A DNA stretch of 64,000 nt from Gordionus sp. m RMFG-2023 (taxonomy: Eukaryota; Nematomorpha; Gordioida; Chordodea; Parachordodidae). The position numbers were made by a program, and so were the translations under genes. The DNA is taken from positions 36,123,561 to 36,187,560 of the forward strand of contig NC_088775.1 in assembly GCF_954871325.1 (NCBI RefSeq). The letters run 5' to 3'. The notes under the pieces are model-generated. The model worked only from the letters and a program-made list of their open reading frames with translations, did not search any database and was not told the origin of the DNA. Below are positions 33,601 to 45,534 of the stretch, one piece after another; position 1 is the stretch's first letter; each line of letters begins with the position of its first letter.

Positions 33601-34639
33601 AAATTTAACTCAATTTTTTGGAATTCTATAGTTTTAAATATTTCAAACTTCATATAACATATTAATTTAATTCATTTTTAGAATTTGCTTAAAACTTTTT
33701 TAGCTTGACATAACATATTAATGTTAGCACATTGTAACATTATTTTACATTTTACTTAGATTAATGCAAATATATATTGCATTATACTATATTATTTATG
33801 CATATATTCATAGTACATATTATGTATATATTCCTTAGTATGCATATTTTAGGTTGGTTTCTAACATCATGTCCATTAGATTATATATAAATATAGATCT
33901 CTATCAACGCTAACATTATATTATGTATATATTATTTTAACATATATTAGACTATATATATATTTGTTTGGACGAATATCGTATATATTTTATATTATAT
34001 ATATTAGTTTATCGCTTATTTTATCTCCCTTTTCTCTCACTCGCTAATATTTTTATGACTACCTCCCAAATATGTTTCTATTTTACTAATTCTGTCTATT
34101 TATTAATTCTATTTATGTTTTTCTTTTAATTCAAACGACTTTTTCAGGAAATTATTATTTTTTCTTATATATCTTTGTCTTGACTAAAAATATAACGAAT
34201 AAATAAAATTTTATTTTTAATATTTCATATTTTTAACTTTCTAGGCGCCACTGTTATATTAATTTCTTTTTGTTTCTCTTAAAATAAAAGTTTTTTCTAA
34301 TATTGGGCGCCATCGATCTCTCTTTTCTTTACATTTAAATTTTCTCTTTCTTGCTTTTTGGGAATGTCTTATACAACTTGTTATTAATATTTGTATTTAT
34401 TTATTTAGAGCTTAATATCATTTATAATTTTGGTTATTGTAAAGTGATTAGGTTATCCCACCCTGAATTTTTCCCCCTTATTATTGTTTTACTTATTTAT
34501 TTTTATTAATCATTTCCTTTTCCATAGTCTTCTATTAAACAAAATTTTTGTAAAGTTTTACTTTTACTTTTTATACGCGAGCTGTATTTTATTTCCCATC
34601 AAATTTTAAATCTTTTTCTATTATAATGTCTATGTCAAC
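33601..34639. other. AT-rich stretch, no gene seen
   Basis: Low-complexity A/T with TATATA runs. GGCGCCA motifs occur at about 34243 and 34304. No recognisable exon. Confidence 0.4.
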
Positions 34640-35240
34640 TCGGTTTCCAAATGTCTTGTGGTTTTTTGAGTGAACCAAAATTTTTTTTTTTTATGCTATA
34701 GGATGTGATGGCTATAGCTCACTAACTCTTTAATTTCTGTGGTCTTCGTTTTTTGGGTAGTTACTTAGGTAGGATTTGTTCCATCCCACTGCAGCAGTTC
34801 CGCTCTCCCATATTTTATTGAAAGAGGGCAAATAGGTAGCGAGATATTGTTATAGGTGCTATTTTTGGTTTTTTTGCTGTGACAGTATCTAACCCCGGAG
34901 CCTTGTTTTCCCTTAGTTTTTGACCACTTGTTATTTCATTTATGGAGAAACCAATCGACAGGGGGGGGGCGAGGTTTGTAATTATGTTTGTTGGTAGAGT
35001 CTTTCCGTGAGTGATAGACCATCATATAACAATCAAGCCATAATGCCTTTTGTTAATCCTGGCCAACAATTACTTTTCTATTTCCTAAAACTTACGGAGC
35101 CTATTTCTGCGTCATAGTTCCTTTCTCTCATATCTTTATCAATATCAAAGACCTTTTTCGCTATATAATCTATCTATCACTCCATAGAGTATTTTGTTTC
35201 TCTGGAAAAAGAGAAAAAAAACCTTTGTTGTGTGGTGTTC
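34640..35240 (-). pseudogene. LINE reverse transcriptase remnant
   Basis: Minus-strand fragments fit the start of a non-LTR reverse transcriptase: FSINEITSGQK followed by ENKAPGLDTVTA, the conserved NKAPG-D box (about 34960-34880), then a KKRRPQKLKS piece and an AIAITSYSIKK piece (about 34760-34690), where families usually read KKGD..NYRPISL. Frames shift between pieces and stops are present. The catalytic YADD region is not found. Clade not assignable. Confidence 0.6.
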
Positions 35241-35429
35241 GTTGCTGGATAGTCATAAACCTATTACTGACTAGTTTTTGCCTATTCACTGGAATTTTCA
35301 CCTATTTAAACAATTTGCGGTAAACCCATTAGCTTTTTCTTATTTTCGTGAAAATTCTAATTTCAATTGATATGAACACATTCTCAATTATTGATAGTAA
35401 TTATCAAGGCTTACATTAAAGATGTTAAA

Positions 35430-35722
35430 CTTAAACTTAGCCACCATCCACCCTTAAAGTAATTAAATTATTCTTGCAGTTCTTGGGTATAGGCTTTTGT
35501 TTTGCCCATTTCTTTTTGTTTATTAGCCTATAGACGTTTAAGCAACAGTTCTCGGACTGTTGCGCGTACAAGTACGTGCGGCTTACCCACAAACATGTGA
35601 AGGGCTCCTCATTTTTTCTCCCCTTAATTAACTATCCAGTTTGATGAATTTTTGAGGAAAACCTAGCGTAGCTCTGTTGTATCCACAACCAGAGGGCCAA
35701 AACGCTTTTATCACGTATCACG
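35430..35722 (-). repeat. Unassigned interspersed repeat, copy 3
   Basis: It shares CAGTTCTTGGGTATAGGCTT, GCGCGTACAAGTACGTGCGG, GAAGGGCTCCTCAT and AACCTAGCGTAGCTCTGTTG with copies at 7215 and 14515. The shared ends suggest a unit of about 290 bp. Confidence 0.7.
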
Positions 35723-37439
35723 TAAAATATACTCATGGAAAAAAAAAGATATTAATTTATGTAGGGGAGCCCATATTTTTATTTAGATTTTTGTTTTGTA
35801 ATTGTAAAATTGTAATTCATGATTTATATTAAAGGTAGGACAATATTTCATAAAAAAAATAGTTTGGGGTTCATAAATAGGATTTTTTTAAAAAAATATA
35901 TATTATTAACTATCTTAATCCTCAAAATTAGCCTCTTAATTAGCTAATCGATTATGTCTAACACTATTCTTGAAGATTATAATTTTCCATATTTAAATCA
36001 GGAAAAAGCTTAAATAAGATAATTTGCATACATAACGTTTTTTTCAAATGGTTTTTGGGTAATGTTACGATAAATCCTTTATTTGCAAACAAAGGATAAT
36101 AATTTTAGGAATTTCGATTAAGTTCATGTTATCAATTTCCGTTAAATAGAGTTTAAAATTCCTAAACCCGAATTAAACCCTAATTTGGCAATCTAGCAGA
36201 TATTTTTCTCCTAATATTGTACAATAGTTAAAAATAAAATATTAAGATCTAAACATGCCCATTAAGAGAAATGCGATGGTGAAAATTTTTTTACGAGTAA
36301 CCATATTTATTTTTTACCCCCGCTCCCAAGTTACACTATATTAAGGTAGAACTAGACTTATTTGATACCCATCCATCATATCAATATTTGGTGCTGATAA
36401 AATTATTCCTGACCTACGTAGTAATTGCCATCGAATTGACCTCTAATAGGCATATATTGAGAATTCCAAAAATAGTTTAAGTTATTTATTTTTTTTATTT
36501 ATTATCTTGGAGAAAAATTATTATTAAAAATATAAACATTTAATTAATATTAAAAAAAATAAAAATAGAAAAAATTATAAAAAAATAACAAAATAAATAA
36601 AATATAATATTATACCTCCAGAAACTTCTTGTTTTTATAGACAATTTTTTGTAAATTTCTAAAAAAATAAAAACAACAAAACCAATCCCTTATTTTTTTG
36701 AGTATTTTTAATATATACAAAGGTACAGTAAATAATGCCCATACGTTTATAATGGCAATAAAAATACCTGAAGATATTTTGACCTAGTTTACATAGTATT
36801 TTATAATTATTTAACATGCATTAATAAAATTTACATTTTTATATTTTTTTGAAAAAAATATTATAATTAAAGCAACGTTTTTCATGATCAGTTTTATGAG
36901 TAACTATATCAAATATTTCCCCCTCAGGTTATACTCATACTCATCATATTAAGGTAAAACTAGGCTTATTTGATGCATAAAATAATCCCCCCCCCCTCTA
37001 GTAAAAGCTTCACCTAACGAGAGGTAGCATTTGACTTGTTGCCTGTTCATTAGGTTTTTTAAATTATCTATCGATTGATACCTCTAATATAATAACCATA
37101 TATTTATATAATTTAATAATCAATAAGTAATAACTTAAAATATATGGGTCTGTGCTCGGGGTTCATGCCATAGCTGATTTAGTCGATTTTAGAGCCAAGT
37201 GCCATGTCTGGGTATTTATTAAACAACCAACAATTAACAACACCAATATAAGTAATCGAGTTTCATAAAATTTAAGTTAACCTGTTGAGTTCACCATTCA
37301 AATTCATAACTTGAGTCGCGACTTATGTTTTAGTGCAGAGGATGGAAGAGTTGTATTATATTTAATAAAAAAAATTTTAATTCGGGGGATTTATTAAAAA
37401 TATTTAATGAATTATCTTTATTTTGAAAAAAGCTTAATA
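35723..37439. other. AT-rich stretch with a spaced direct repeat
   Basis: A roughly 120-bp segment at about 36280-36400 (TATATTAAGGTAGAACTAGA and TTATTTGATACCCAT) recurs diverged at about 36880-36995. At 37150-37250 a piece resembles a decayed TAGTGTTGTT-family foldback (AACAACCAACAATTAACAAC). No gene seen. Confidence 0.45.
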
Positions 37440-38061
37440 GATCATCTTCAAAGGGATCTTCATTCATTTCCTCATCAAAAATTTTTTATCTTTATCAGAA
37501 AATATTTTAGTATGTGTGTTAGATAGAGGAATTAGTTCTGTTCTTTCTTTATCAAGATCTTTTTTCAAACTAGAAATAAGTTCTAGCATTCTTCTTTTGT
37601 TGACCTCTAATTTTATCCAGTGCCAATCCAATTTAAATAGCGGGTGAATTATTGCGAATAGTATATATTCATCTTCATAGATGTGTTTGAATCTAATGAA
37701 AATAAAATGCAAGCACTTTATTCCTTTTATCTATGCCTTCCAGGAACAAAACTTAAATTATCTAAAGCTATTTTTTTAAGTTTTAATATTACAATAGTTA
37801 TCGTGGGAGTGAGATATATAAATGCATTTTTTCTTCGATCTTTAAAATTGAAAGGATCGTAGCAATCGGTTCCATAACCTATAAAATCATATATATACAT
37901 ATTATATTTCTTAATTAACACTAACCATACAATATTCATCCATGAACTGTCGTTATCTGAAAATCTCTTGTAATTCTGATTTATCACAAGATTAGTCAAA
38001 TTTTTGGCAATTCTTCTTAATAAGGCTATCTATTAATTTCACGGAGTTATAAAGAGAGTTC

Positions 38062-38370
38062 TGATGTATTTGGATAGATTTCTCTATTTACATTATTAGA
38101 ATAAGACAGAATTTTCTTTTATTTTATTATTATAAATTACATATTATTTTTTCCTCTTTCAACCAAAAATATTATTTTTTCCTCTTTTAACCAAATACAA
38201 TTTTCCTTTTATATCTTTTTTTTAACAATAAAAAAATAACCAATTATGTAAAATAAAAATACAAATTGATATCAAAAAATGTAATGTTAAAATCATATAT
38301 AAAAAAAACGTTAATCAAAAATAAAATTTGTTTAACCGAAAGGTATAACAAACAATCAGATTATTTAACA
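38062..38370 (-). repeat. 3' LTR of the second gypsy-type element
   Basis: It begins TGATGTATTTGGATAGATTT and ends GATTATTTAACA. It is longer than its partner because of a short internal duplication of a TTTTTCCTCTTT-AACCAAA segment. Confidence 0.88.
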
Positions 38371-39522
38371 TTCCACCCTCGAAAAGAAATCCGGCTTGTG
38401 CTTTCCTTGGATATGTTGAGTGGTAGCGCCCTTAACGTATGATCGCCACGCAATACGCCACCCATGTCCATGGTGCAGTCTTCTTTTCAAACCGAACGAT
38501 GGCTTGGTAAGGTTAAGGCAGCCCTTAGCTAACTTCCCAATCGGATCGCTTGTGCATGGTATTGGACATCTAGATTCCTATCGAGCAAGGTTTATGTTGT
38601 CCTTCAGCCAGTCATCCAATTTCTGAGTCGTTGCATCGATCCTGGCTCACGGAACACTCATTGAAGATATGATCTTAGGCACAGCATCGGGCTTCAGGTG
38701 AACTTTCTCTTGTCTGACCATTTTGGGTTTGTAGGAGTAAGTTGATTTGAGGTCTTTTTTTGTTGTCAAGGTTACCTTCTGGAGATCATTCTCTACGTTA
38801 CACACTAAGAACGTTTTTAATAAGTTATTGAAGGCGTGGAGCCACATATGCCCTATCAGGGGGATCTTATCACAATCCGCCACTATAGCCTCCAGCGTTT
38901 GTGAGTTACCTTCAAACTTAACGTTCACATTGACCAGACCTAATACATTGATGGCGCTGTCTTCATACCCTGTCAGTTTCATATCCGTTTTACGCATCGT
39001 GGTTATGCCTACAGTCTTAGCTGTATGCTTCAGAAGTATTGTGTACCTTGTATCGGTGTCTACTTGCATCAACGTGGGTATGTTGTTGATGCTCACCATT
39101 ACGTTGTATGCGTCATATCTGGTATCGTTGACCCCCCGATTGTACACTTCCAAATTGCAGATTATATTCTTTAAGGTCTGTGTTGAGTTGTCGTAGTTGT
39201 TATCGTTGCGATTGTCGAAACGGTTGCGGTTATCGTGACAATTATCGTAGCTTTGATCAAAATGATTGTCGCGTGGAAGTTGTCGTGCCGTCCGTCGAAT
39301 CGTTTGTCGCGGCCGTTGTCGTAGCTTATCTTGTAACGTTCATCAAATAGTTTGTCGCTGCAACATAACGTTTTTCGAAATGTTGTCCGTGGCGGTCATT
39401 GATGAACTGGAGTTGCTTGATAAGAGATTTACCATGTGCATGAGAGTCCTGAATGGGTTTTATGGTTACGTGGGCTATTTTTGACTCTGCTCATGTGATT
39501 AACCTCTTGTACTCCAGGTGAT

Positions 39523-39926
39523 TCAGTGGCGTAGCTAGGAATTTTCCTTAGAGGGGGTCCATACATATAAAAGCCCTCTTTAACGGGCCTTCGGCTCTTT
39601 TGCTCGGCCTTCGGCCGGGTTTATCTTACAAATCATAACCATATCTTCGATAATATATAATAAATATGTTTTTTAAATGCATCAATAATTTGTTTTATAA
39701 TTTAGTAGATTATTCTCAATGACTTTATAATAATACTATCCAGATAATTTCAATAGTAATAAAATACTCTTCCACAAACATCAAAACCAGAAAAATATAA
39801 ATATTATTGGTATTTATTTGATATAAAGTCACCACTTATAAGTCTTTTGAACGTATAATCTAAAAATAAATTTTTGCTCTGGGAGGGGTCCAAACCCGAA
39901 AACCACCCCCGTAGCTACGCCACTGA
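39523..39926. mobile_element. hAT-like MITE inserted in the gypsy remnant
   Basis: The terminal inverted repeat TCAGTGGCGTAGCTA is exact at both ends. GTGATTCA occurs at 39518-39525 and 39927-39934, an 8-bp repeat overlapping the left tip. The interior has GGGCCTTCGGCT and CGGCCTTCGGCCGGG motifs and is otherwise AT-rich; no coding. Similar ends appear on 41473-43415. Confidence 0.8.
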
Positions 39927-40581
39927 GTGATTCATTCAAATAAAACAATTTCATCACGCCCTTGATGTCACTTGGCTCCGCAGTGTCTTCCTCTAGACCT
40001 AGATTGTAAATATCTACTATAGTCATAGAGCTCCTGATTGCTTTTCTGACATCTTTAGAATTCGAAGCAACTCTCCCTTTCTCAATAATGTGCTGAATAC
40101 CATTGAATTTGCATTCTTTATTGAGTCGGCTACGCGTGTGACCCAGCCGAAAACGTCTCCTCCTTGCCTTGAGTAGCAGCATAAAATAATGAGAGTTTGG
40201 CGTTCTTAGTCTTCGACGGATGTTGTAGCTTGAATTTGCCAAGAAGAGCGATTGGGTTCTGGAAGTCTGCCTCCGTGCAAATTGCTCCAATGTTATTGAA
40301 TTCGTCATCTGGAAGACTTTGGAGAAACAACGCGGCCTTTTCTCCGTTGGAGATCTTGTTAGTGTCGAAGAACTTTTGAAATTTCCCTATGTAAGCGCTG
40401 TCATCGCTACTAAATTTAGGGAAATCAACGAATTTGGTTATATATATGGAATTATTCAATGCATCCATCGTAAAAGAATTATAATCGATAAAAGCGTAAT
40501 ATAAAATTCATGTACATTGCAAAATCAAGATCGAATTTTGAGATAATACTTACGCGAAGTTCGGACGTAATTTGGCCTCCA

Positions 40582-40861
40582 TGATGTATTTGGATAGATT
40601 TCTCTATTTATATTATTAGAATAAGACAGAATTTTTTTTTATTTTATTATAAATTACATATTATTCTTTCCTCTTTTAACCAAATACAATTTTCCTTTTA
40701 TATCTTTTTTTTAACAATAAAAAAATAACCAATTATGTAAAATAAAAATACAAATTGATTATCAAAGAATGTAATGTTAATATGATATATAAAAAAACGT
40801 TAATCAAAAATAAAATTTATTTTACCGAAAGGTATAACAAACAAAATCAGATTATTTAACA
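40582..40861 (-). repeat. 5' LTR of the second gypsy-type element
   Basis: Partner of 38062-38370, with the same ends, followed by the AGTTC duplication. Confidence 0.88.
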
Positions 40862-41472
40862 AGTTCCATCTTGTTATAACCGGTATCAGATATCTTACCA
40901 TGTTTTCCTTAAAAATGGCTGCATAATTGAAGATTGCCCATGTTTATTCCACAAAAGCTTATACTTAGTAAATGTAATTTTTGAAATGGTTTTAAAATGG
41001 ACATCGTTACGTGCCCTCTGAATGTCAACACTTGCAATGGGATTTAAAGTGTGTGCTGAACAGAAATGATGCTAGATAAGTATACAATACTATCATTAAT
41101 ATTTTGATTTTCAAATAGATCAAATAATGGCAGAGGAACTATTTCATAATTCGATTCCTCTCCTTGTTCATATACTCTAATAATTTTTAATAAATATATT
41201 ATAATTTTTTTCCTTGAAAGCTTTTCTATAATTCTAGCATTGTCGGTAATGCATTTGGTCACTTTATTTTGTATCTAATATGTAGTAAAAATTTCAAAGA
41301 TTATTTTGCTATATAATCAAAGGTGGGTTTTTGGTTTCGCCTTTTGCAATCTAAGCAGGCTGAAACTCTCTCACGAGTGTCTGGGTGGAGCCAGTGTACC
41401 GCCATCCCAAGAACTCTTTTTAAGACAATATTATCAATCTATAAAATTTATATTTTATATACCGATGATAAG

Positions 41473-43415
41473 CAGTGGCGTCACTAGGGAGGGGCGCGCA
41501 GAGGCTCGAGCCCCCTGAAAAATTTGAATAGCCCCTTGAAGCAAAAATTTTTTTTTTAAATTGCCCCTATATCCCCTTGAACTAAAAATAAATTTTTTTG
41601 ATTGCCCCCTGAACGATTTCTTTTATAATTCTATATAATATATCGATTTAATTTTAGTATTTAAAAATTAATGAGACTATCTAAATTTTTATTAAATGAA
41701 CACTATTTTAATTATTAGATTAGATTAATACATATAAATTATATTTTCACTATGTCAGCTTGCAAATTCTATGTTAAAAATAGAATATAAATATCACTCA
41801 CTAAATATTAATTTAGCATTAACAGTTGAAGCTTAATTGACTTTTATTATTTAAATTATAATATAACCCTAATTAAATTAATATAATCATTTATTAATTG
41901 AAAATTAGCAATTTTAATATTGTAAGTATCCGAGTTCAAAATCACTAATCAACTATAATATTCATTTTTAAATTTAATTACGCCTCTTCCTAAAAATATT
42001 GTCAAGGTCCAAATAAGTATAAGAGATTTCTTTATAAAAAGTAAGTAGACATATAGTTTAGAATCCTCTATTATATATAATTGATTATAAAATATTAGGT
42101 AAAATTCCACTTTTATAGACGTATTTGACAGTTATATTATATATTACAATTAATATTTTTATAAATTTTACTAATAAACTTTTGATAATAAATATAAGTA
42201 ACAATTTTCATTTAATTCTTTAACACCATCTATTTATTTAATAATATTATTAAAAATTAAACATCTTATTATTCATCCCACAATAGATGTAATAAAATAG
42301 ATATCTTTTCTTCTCCTTTTTTACGATGGAAAGCTATTTTTTCTTCTTTGAAAAACAGTTTTGAGTTAAATTTTTAATACGAGTATATTTTTTATATTAT
42401 TACAAGCTACTATATACCAACTAGAGGTGGTGCGACAATAATATATAAAATTTTAATTGCGTTCATCATATCACTCTGGTTCTTATTTTATAGTTACAAA
42501 ATGTTTCATTTCTAATATAGCATCCTTGCCATGTATAAAAGGCTTCAATATATTTGCATAATTTCTTTTAATTAGTGTTTTTGTTTTATCAATTTATGTA
42601 ACATAATAAATTCTGAAACGAGTTAACATCGTGAGTATCATGGCTATGAATGCAAATTATCTAGCATCTATTATTTGTGTGGCTATATAATTTAAGATTA
42701 TTACTATAGCTGCTGAGAGCATATTTTAGATAAGAAATAATGGTTATTTGGTGGTCGTTTATATATCATTAAAAATGGAAGATAATCTCTTAGAAATATA
42801 ATATCTCACAATAATTTTCTCGATTAGTAATCTAGCTTCCATCATGTTATCTAAGAGGAAGTTCTAAACACCATATAGTTTTATGATTTGGATTGGTCGT
42901 TTATATTCTCTTCTTCAAGAATTGTTAATTTGGTCTATAAATTTTCTTTATTGCTCCATTCTATAAATCATTGTGTAAAATGGAAACAGAGAAATATATT
43001 AGTTTCATGACCATTTGTCAATGTAAGTTGTTAAGAATTATATTGCCTTATGTGGTTTTTAAAAACCATTATCAATTGAGGCAACTGTATGAATTAATTA
43101 ACCTTTTTTATCACTTGTAATTCTTTAGACGCAAAATTTTTTTTTATCAGCGAATAGATTTTGTATTAAAAAATATTATATTTCGAAATGTCTTGTATTG
43201 TTTTAATTATTTATATGCTATTTTATTTTGATGGATATAATAAATGACAAAATATGAAATTCAGAATAATTGTTCAGTTATCAATTTTTAAAAATATAAT
43301 ATTTTAATATAAAACCCGGCCGAAGGCTCGCAAATTAGGGGGTATGGGGGCAAAGCCCCCCATAAATATTTTTTATTTGAGCCCCCTGTAATTGTAAAAG
43401 CTAGCGACGCCCCTG
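41473..43415. mobile_element. Non-autonomous hAT transposon, 1.94 kb
   Basis: The left end CAGTGGCGTCACTAGGG and the right end GCTAGCGACGCCCCTG are inverted relatives. Exact 8-bp duplications ATGATAAG lie at 41465-41472 and 43416-43423. Subterminal GAGCCCCCTG motifs occur near both ends. The interior is AT-rich without a recognisable transposase. Confidence 0.87.
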
Positions 43416-43515
43416 ATGATAAGTTGACCAAGAATCCAGTTGTACATGCAATTTTTGGGATATACAATAAATCCACTATTTCTTCGCCATTATACTTTGT
43501 TAATTTTTAATACGA

Positions 43516-45534
43516 GTGTCGGGCCTATATATCACATATTTTAGTTGACTGCAATTTTTTGATTAATAAATGCAGTGTTTTCTACAATTGAAATGTTGTA
43601 ATTTTTCAATTACAAAATTAAAAATTATTCATCAACAGCTGATTGTGCTATTTTTATCTTTGATGAAGATAGATTCTGCATCTCTATGAGTTGATTGGCT
43701 TCAATTTTTTTTTAATATTACTATTCAAATGCTCATTAATCTCATTTTTGAGGAATGTACAGTTTATAATTTTTTAATTAAAATATTATTAATTAATGAA
43801 TTTTTTATTAAAAATAACTTTGCTTTTTCAATAATTGAAGATAAATCTTTTAAAAATGTAATTGCATTTTTTAATCCTCACTAAACTTATTGTCAAGGAA
43901 AACATTAAAAATTGAAATTATGATTGCCAAAGATAATTATTCAATTTCTTATCTTTTTCAGAATTATCATTTAAAAAGGAATCAGGAAAATTTTCTATCA
44001 GTTCTCTAAAACAATATTGCAGTTTTAATTTAAATATGCATATTTATTTAAACAAAGATTTTTAAAATCACTATTTTATTCTTTGAATTTATTAACAATT
44101 TGAAGTTAAACTAATAGTAATACTAAAACAAGAAATAGAAGATATAGTTTAAACCCAATTTAATATTTTGAACCAATATTAATATTTTGTTAATTGGTTT
44201 TTAATGTTTGTTGCCAGCCCTATACTATAGTAAATTGCTTATATTTTATTTACATGATTAAGCTTTTCAAAATATTATGAAATAATACTTCTTTTAATGG
44301 TTATTTTATGATACTATTGATTTAATATTCTATTATTAAAGTAATGTTTAAGATAATATTATATTACTTCATCTTATTACCTTCATATTCTTTTTAAGTT
44401 TGAAGTGCTGGACATTGAGGTAAAAATTTGCGTTGATACATATTTTACATTTACAAAGTGTAGACTTTGTACCCTTAATTTTCTTAAGGTATGTAAAATA
44501 TATTTCAAATTGGGGCCAGGGAAGGGTTAAATCATCTCTATCTGATATTTTAGGACTAATGCATTAATATTGCTTTCTTAGTAAATGAACAGTTTTCGCC
44601 TTAACACAGTTTAAATACGCGAAAGACATAAATGAAAGATTCGATAACATTTTATTTTTTTTTGAAAATAACGAATTTAATAAGATAAATAAGGAATTTG
44701 TTTTTATAATAACAATATTTATAAAATCGAAATATTCATGCATGAACAGGTGTACACTTTTAAATTTCAAAACTTGGTAAATACAGCCTAACAATTTTTA
44801 CAAATTAAAATTTTGCAATAATTTGTCTAATATATATCAAAAAATGAAAAATTTTACAACTACCTTTTAAAATCATCTGGGGACCAAAAAAAAGTGCATA
44901 TGGTTTGACCCGACCTTAATAAATAATTTTTTAAGAAAAATTAAAATCAACAAAATATTATATAGTATATAAAAAGAAATAACAATGTTGGCTTTTTTGA
45001 TTACCATAAATTTAATTTTACACATGGAAAAATATAAATAACATTTAAAAAAGGAAGGAAGGAATAATCACACTTCAATCAGCCATGCTATACAATCGTG
45101 CAAAATAAGTTTTGATAGTATTTAAAATATTAAGGAGATCACGAGTAGTCAGAAAAACTTCCCTGATTGCAGATGTTGACGATTTAAGATAATGATCAAA
45201 GTTATTAATATATATTGACTTTATGGGTGGGAAACAGGTTTATAAAATACCACTGAATGATTGTTTATTCTTCTCACAAACCATAATACAGATATTAAAA
45301 ATAAATATAATTTATAAAATTACTAATGTTTCCAATTAGACGCAATTGATAAAATATAAATATTTTATAAAGTTATTTTAAAAAAAATGATTTATATATT
45401 ACTTTATGTAAAAAAATTTAAAATATAATAAGATATTATATGGTATTCTGACATCAAAAAAAATATACCATAAAATGAAATTCAAAAAAATATATAATTT
45501 AATTGAGAAAGTTGACAAAAATAACAAATTGTGC
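43516..45534. other. AT-rich region downstream of glutamine synthetase
   Basis: No gene is recognised. It should hold the glutamine synthetase 3' untranslated region next to 45534. No strand gives a convincing exon, and long-looking frames here are A/T-biased noise. Confidence 0.4.

Larger units (their letters stand above)
38062..40861 (-). mobile_element. Ty3/gypsy-type LTR element lacking most of pol
   Basis: TG...CA LTRs at 38062-38370 and 40582-40861 enclose about 2.2 kb. Exact AGTTC duplications flank it (38057-38061 and 40862-40866). A TGG-type primer-binding site candidate (TGGAGGCCAAATTACG) abuts the 5' LTR on the minus strand, and a purine tract abuts the 3' LTR. The internal part keeps a gag remnant (about 40468-39940) and a protease-like region (about 39153-38650); reverse transcriptase and integrase are absent. 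It is broken several times and carries a MITE insertion (39523-39926). The LTRs are about 90 percent alike by eye, so it is older than the element at 28220. Confidence 0.88.
37440..43510 (-). pseudogene. Decayed hAT transposase split by two later insertions
   Basis: Three minus-strand pieces are in correct hAT order. 43510-43424 has a LDSWSTYHR piece. 41472-40862 has CITDNARIIEKL and SAHTLNPIASVD. 38061-37440 has ALDNLSFVPGRHR and RFKHIYEDEYILFAIIHPLF then KLDW. The diagnostic TRWNS motif straddles the LTR element at 38062-40861, and the 8-bp duplication ATGATAAG marks the non-autonomous hAT at 41473-43415. Removing both insertions makes the order contiguous. There are numerous stops; the zinc finger and C-terminal dimerisation domain were not found. 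Confidence 0.7.
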
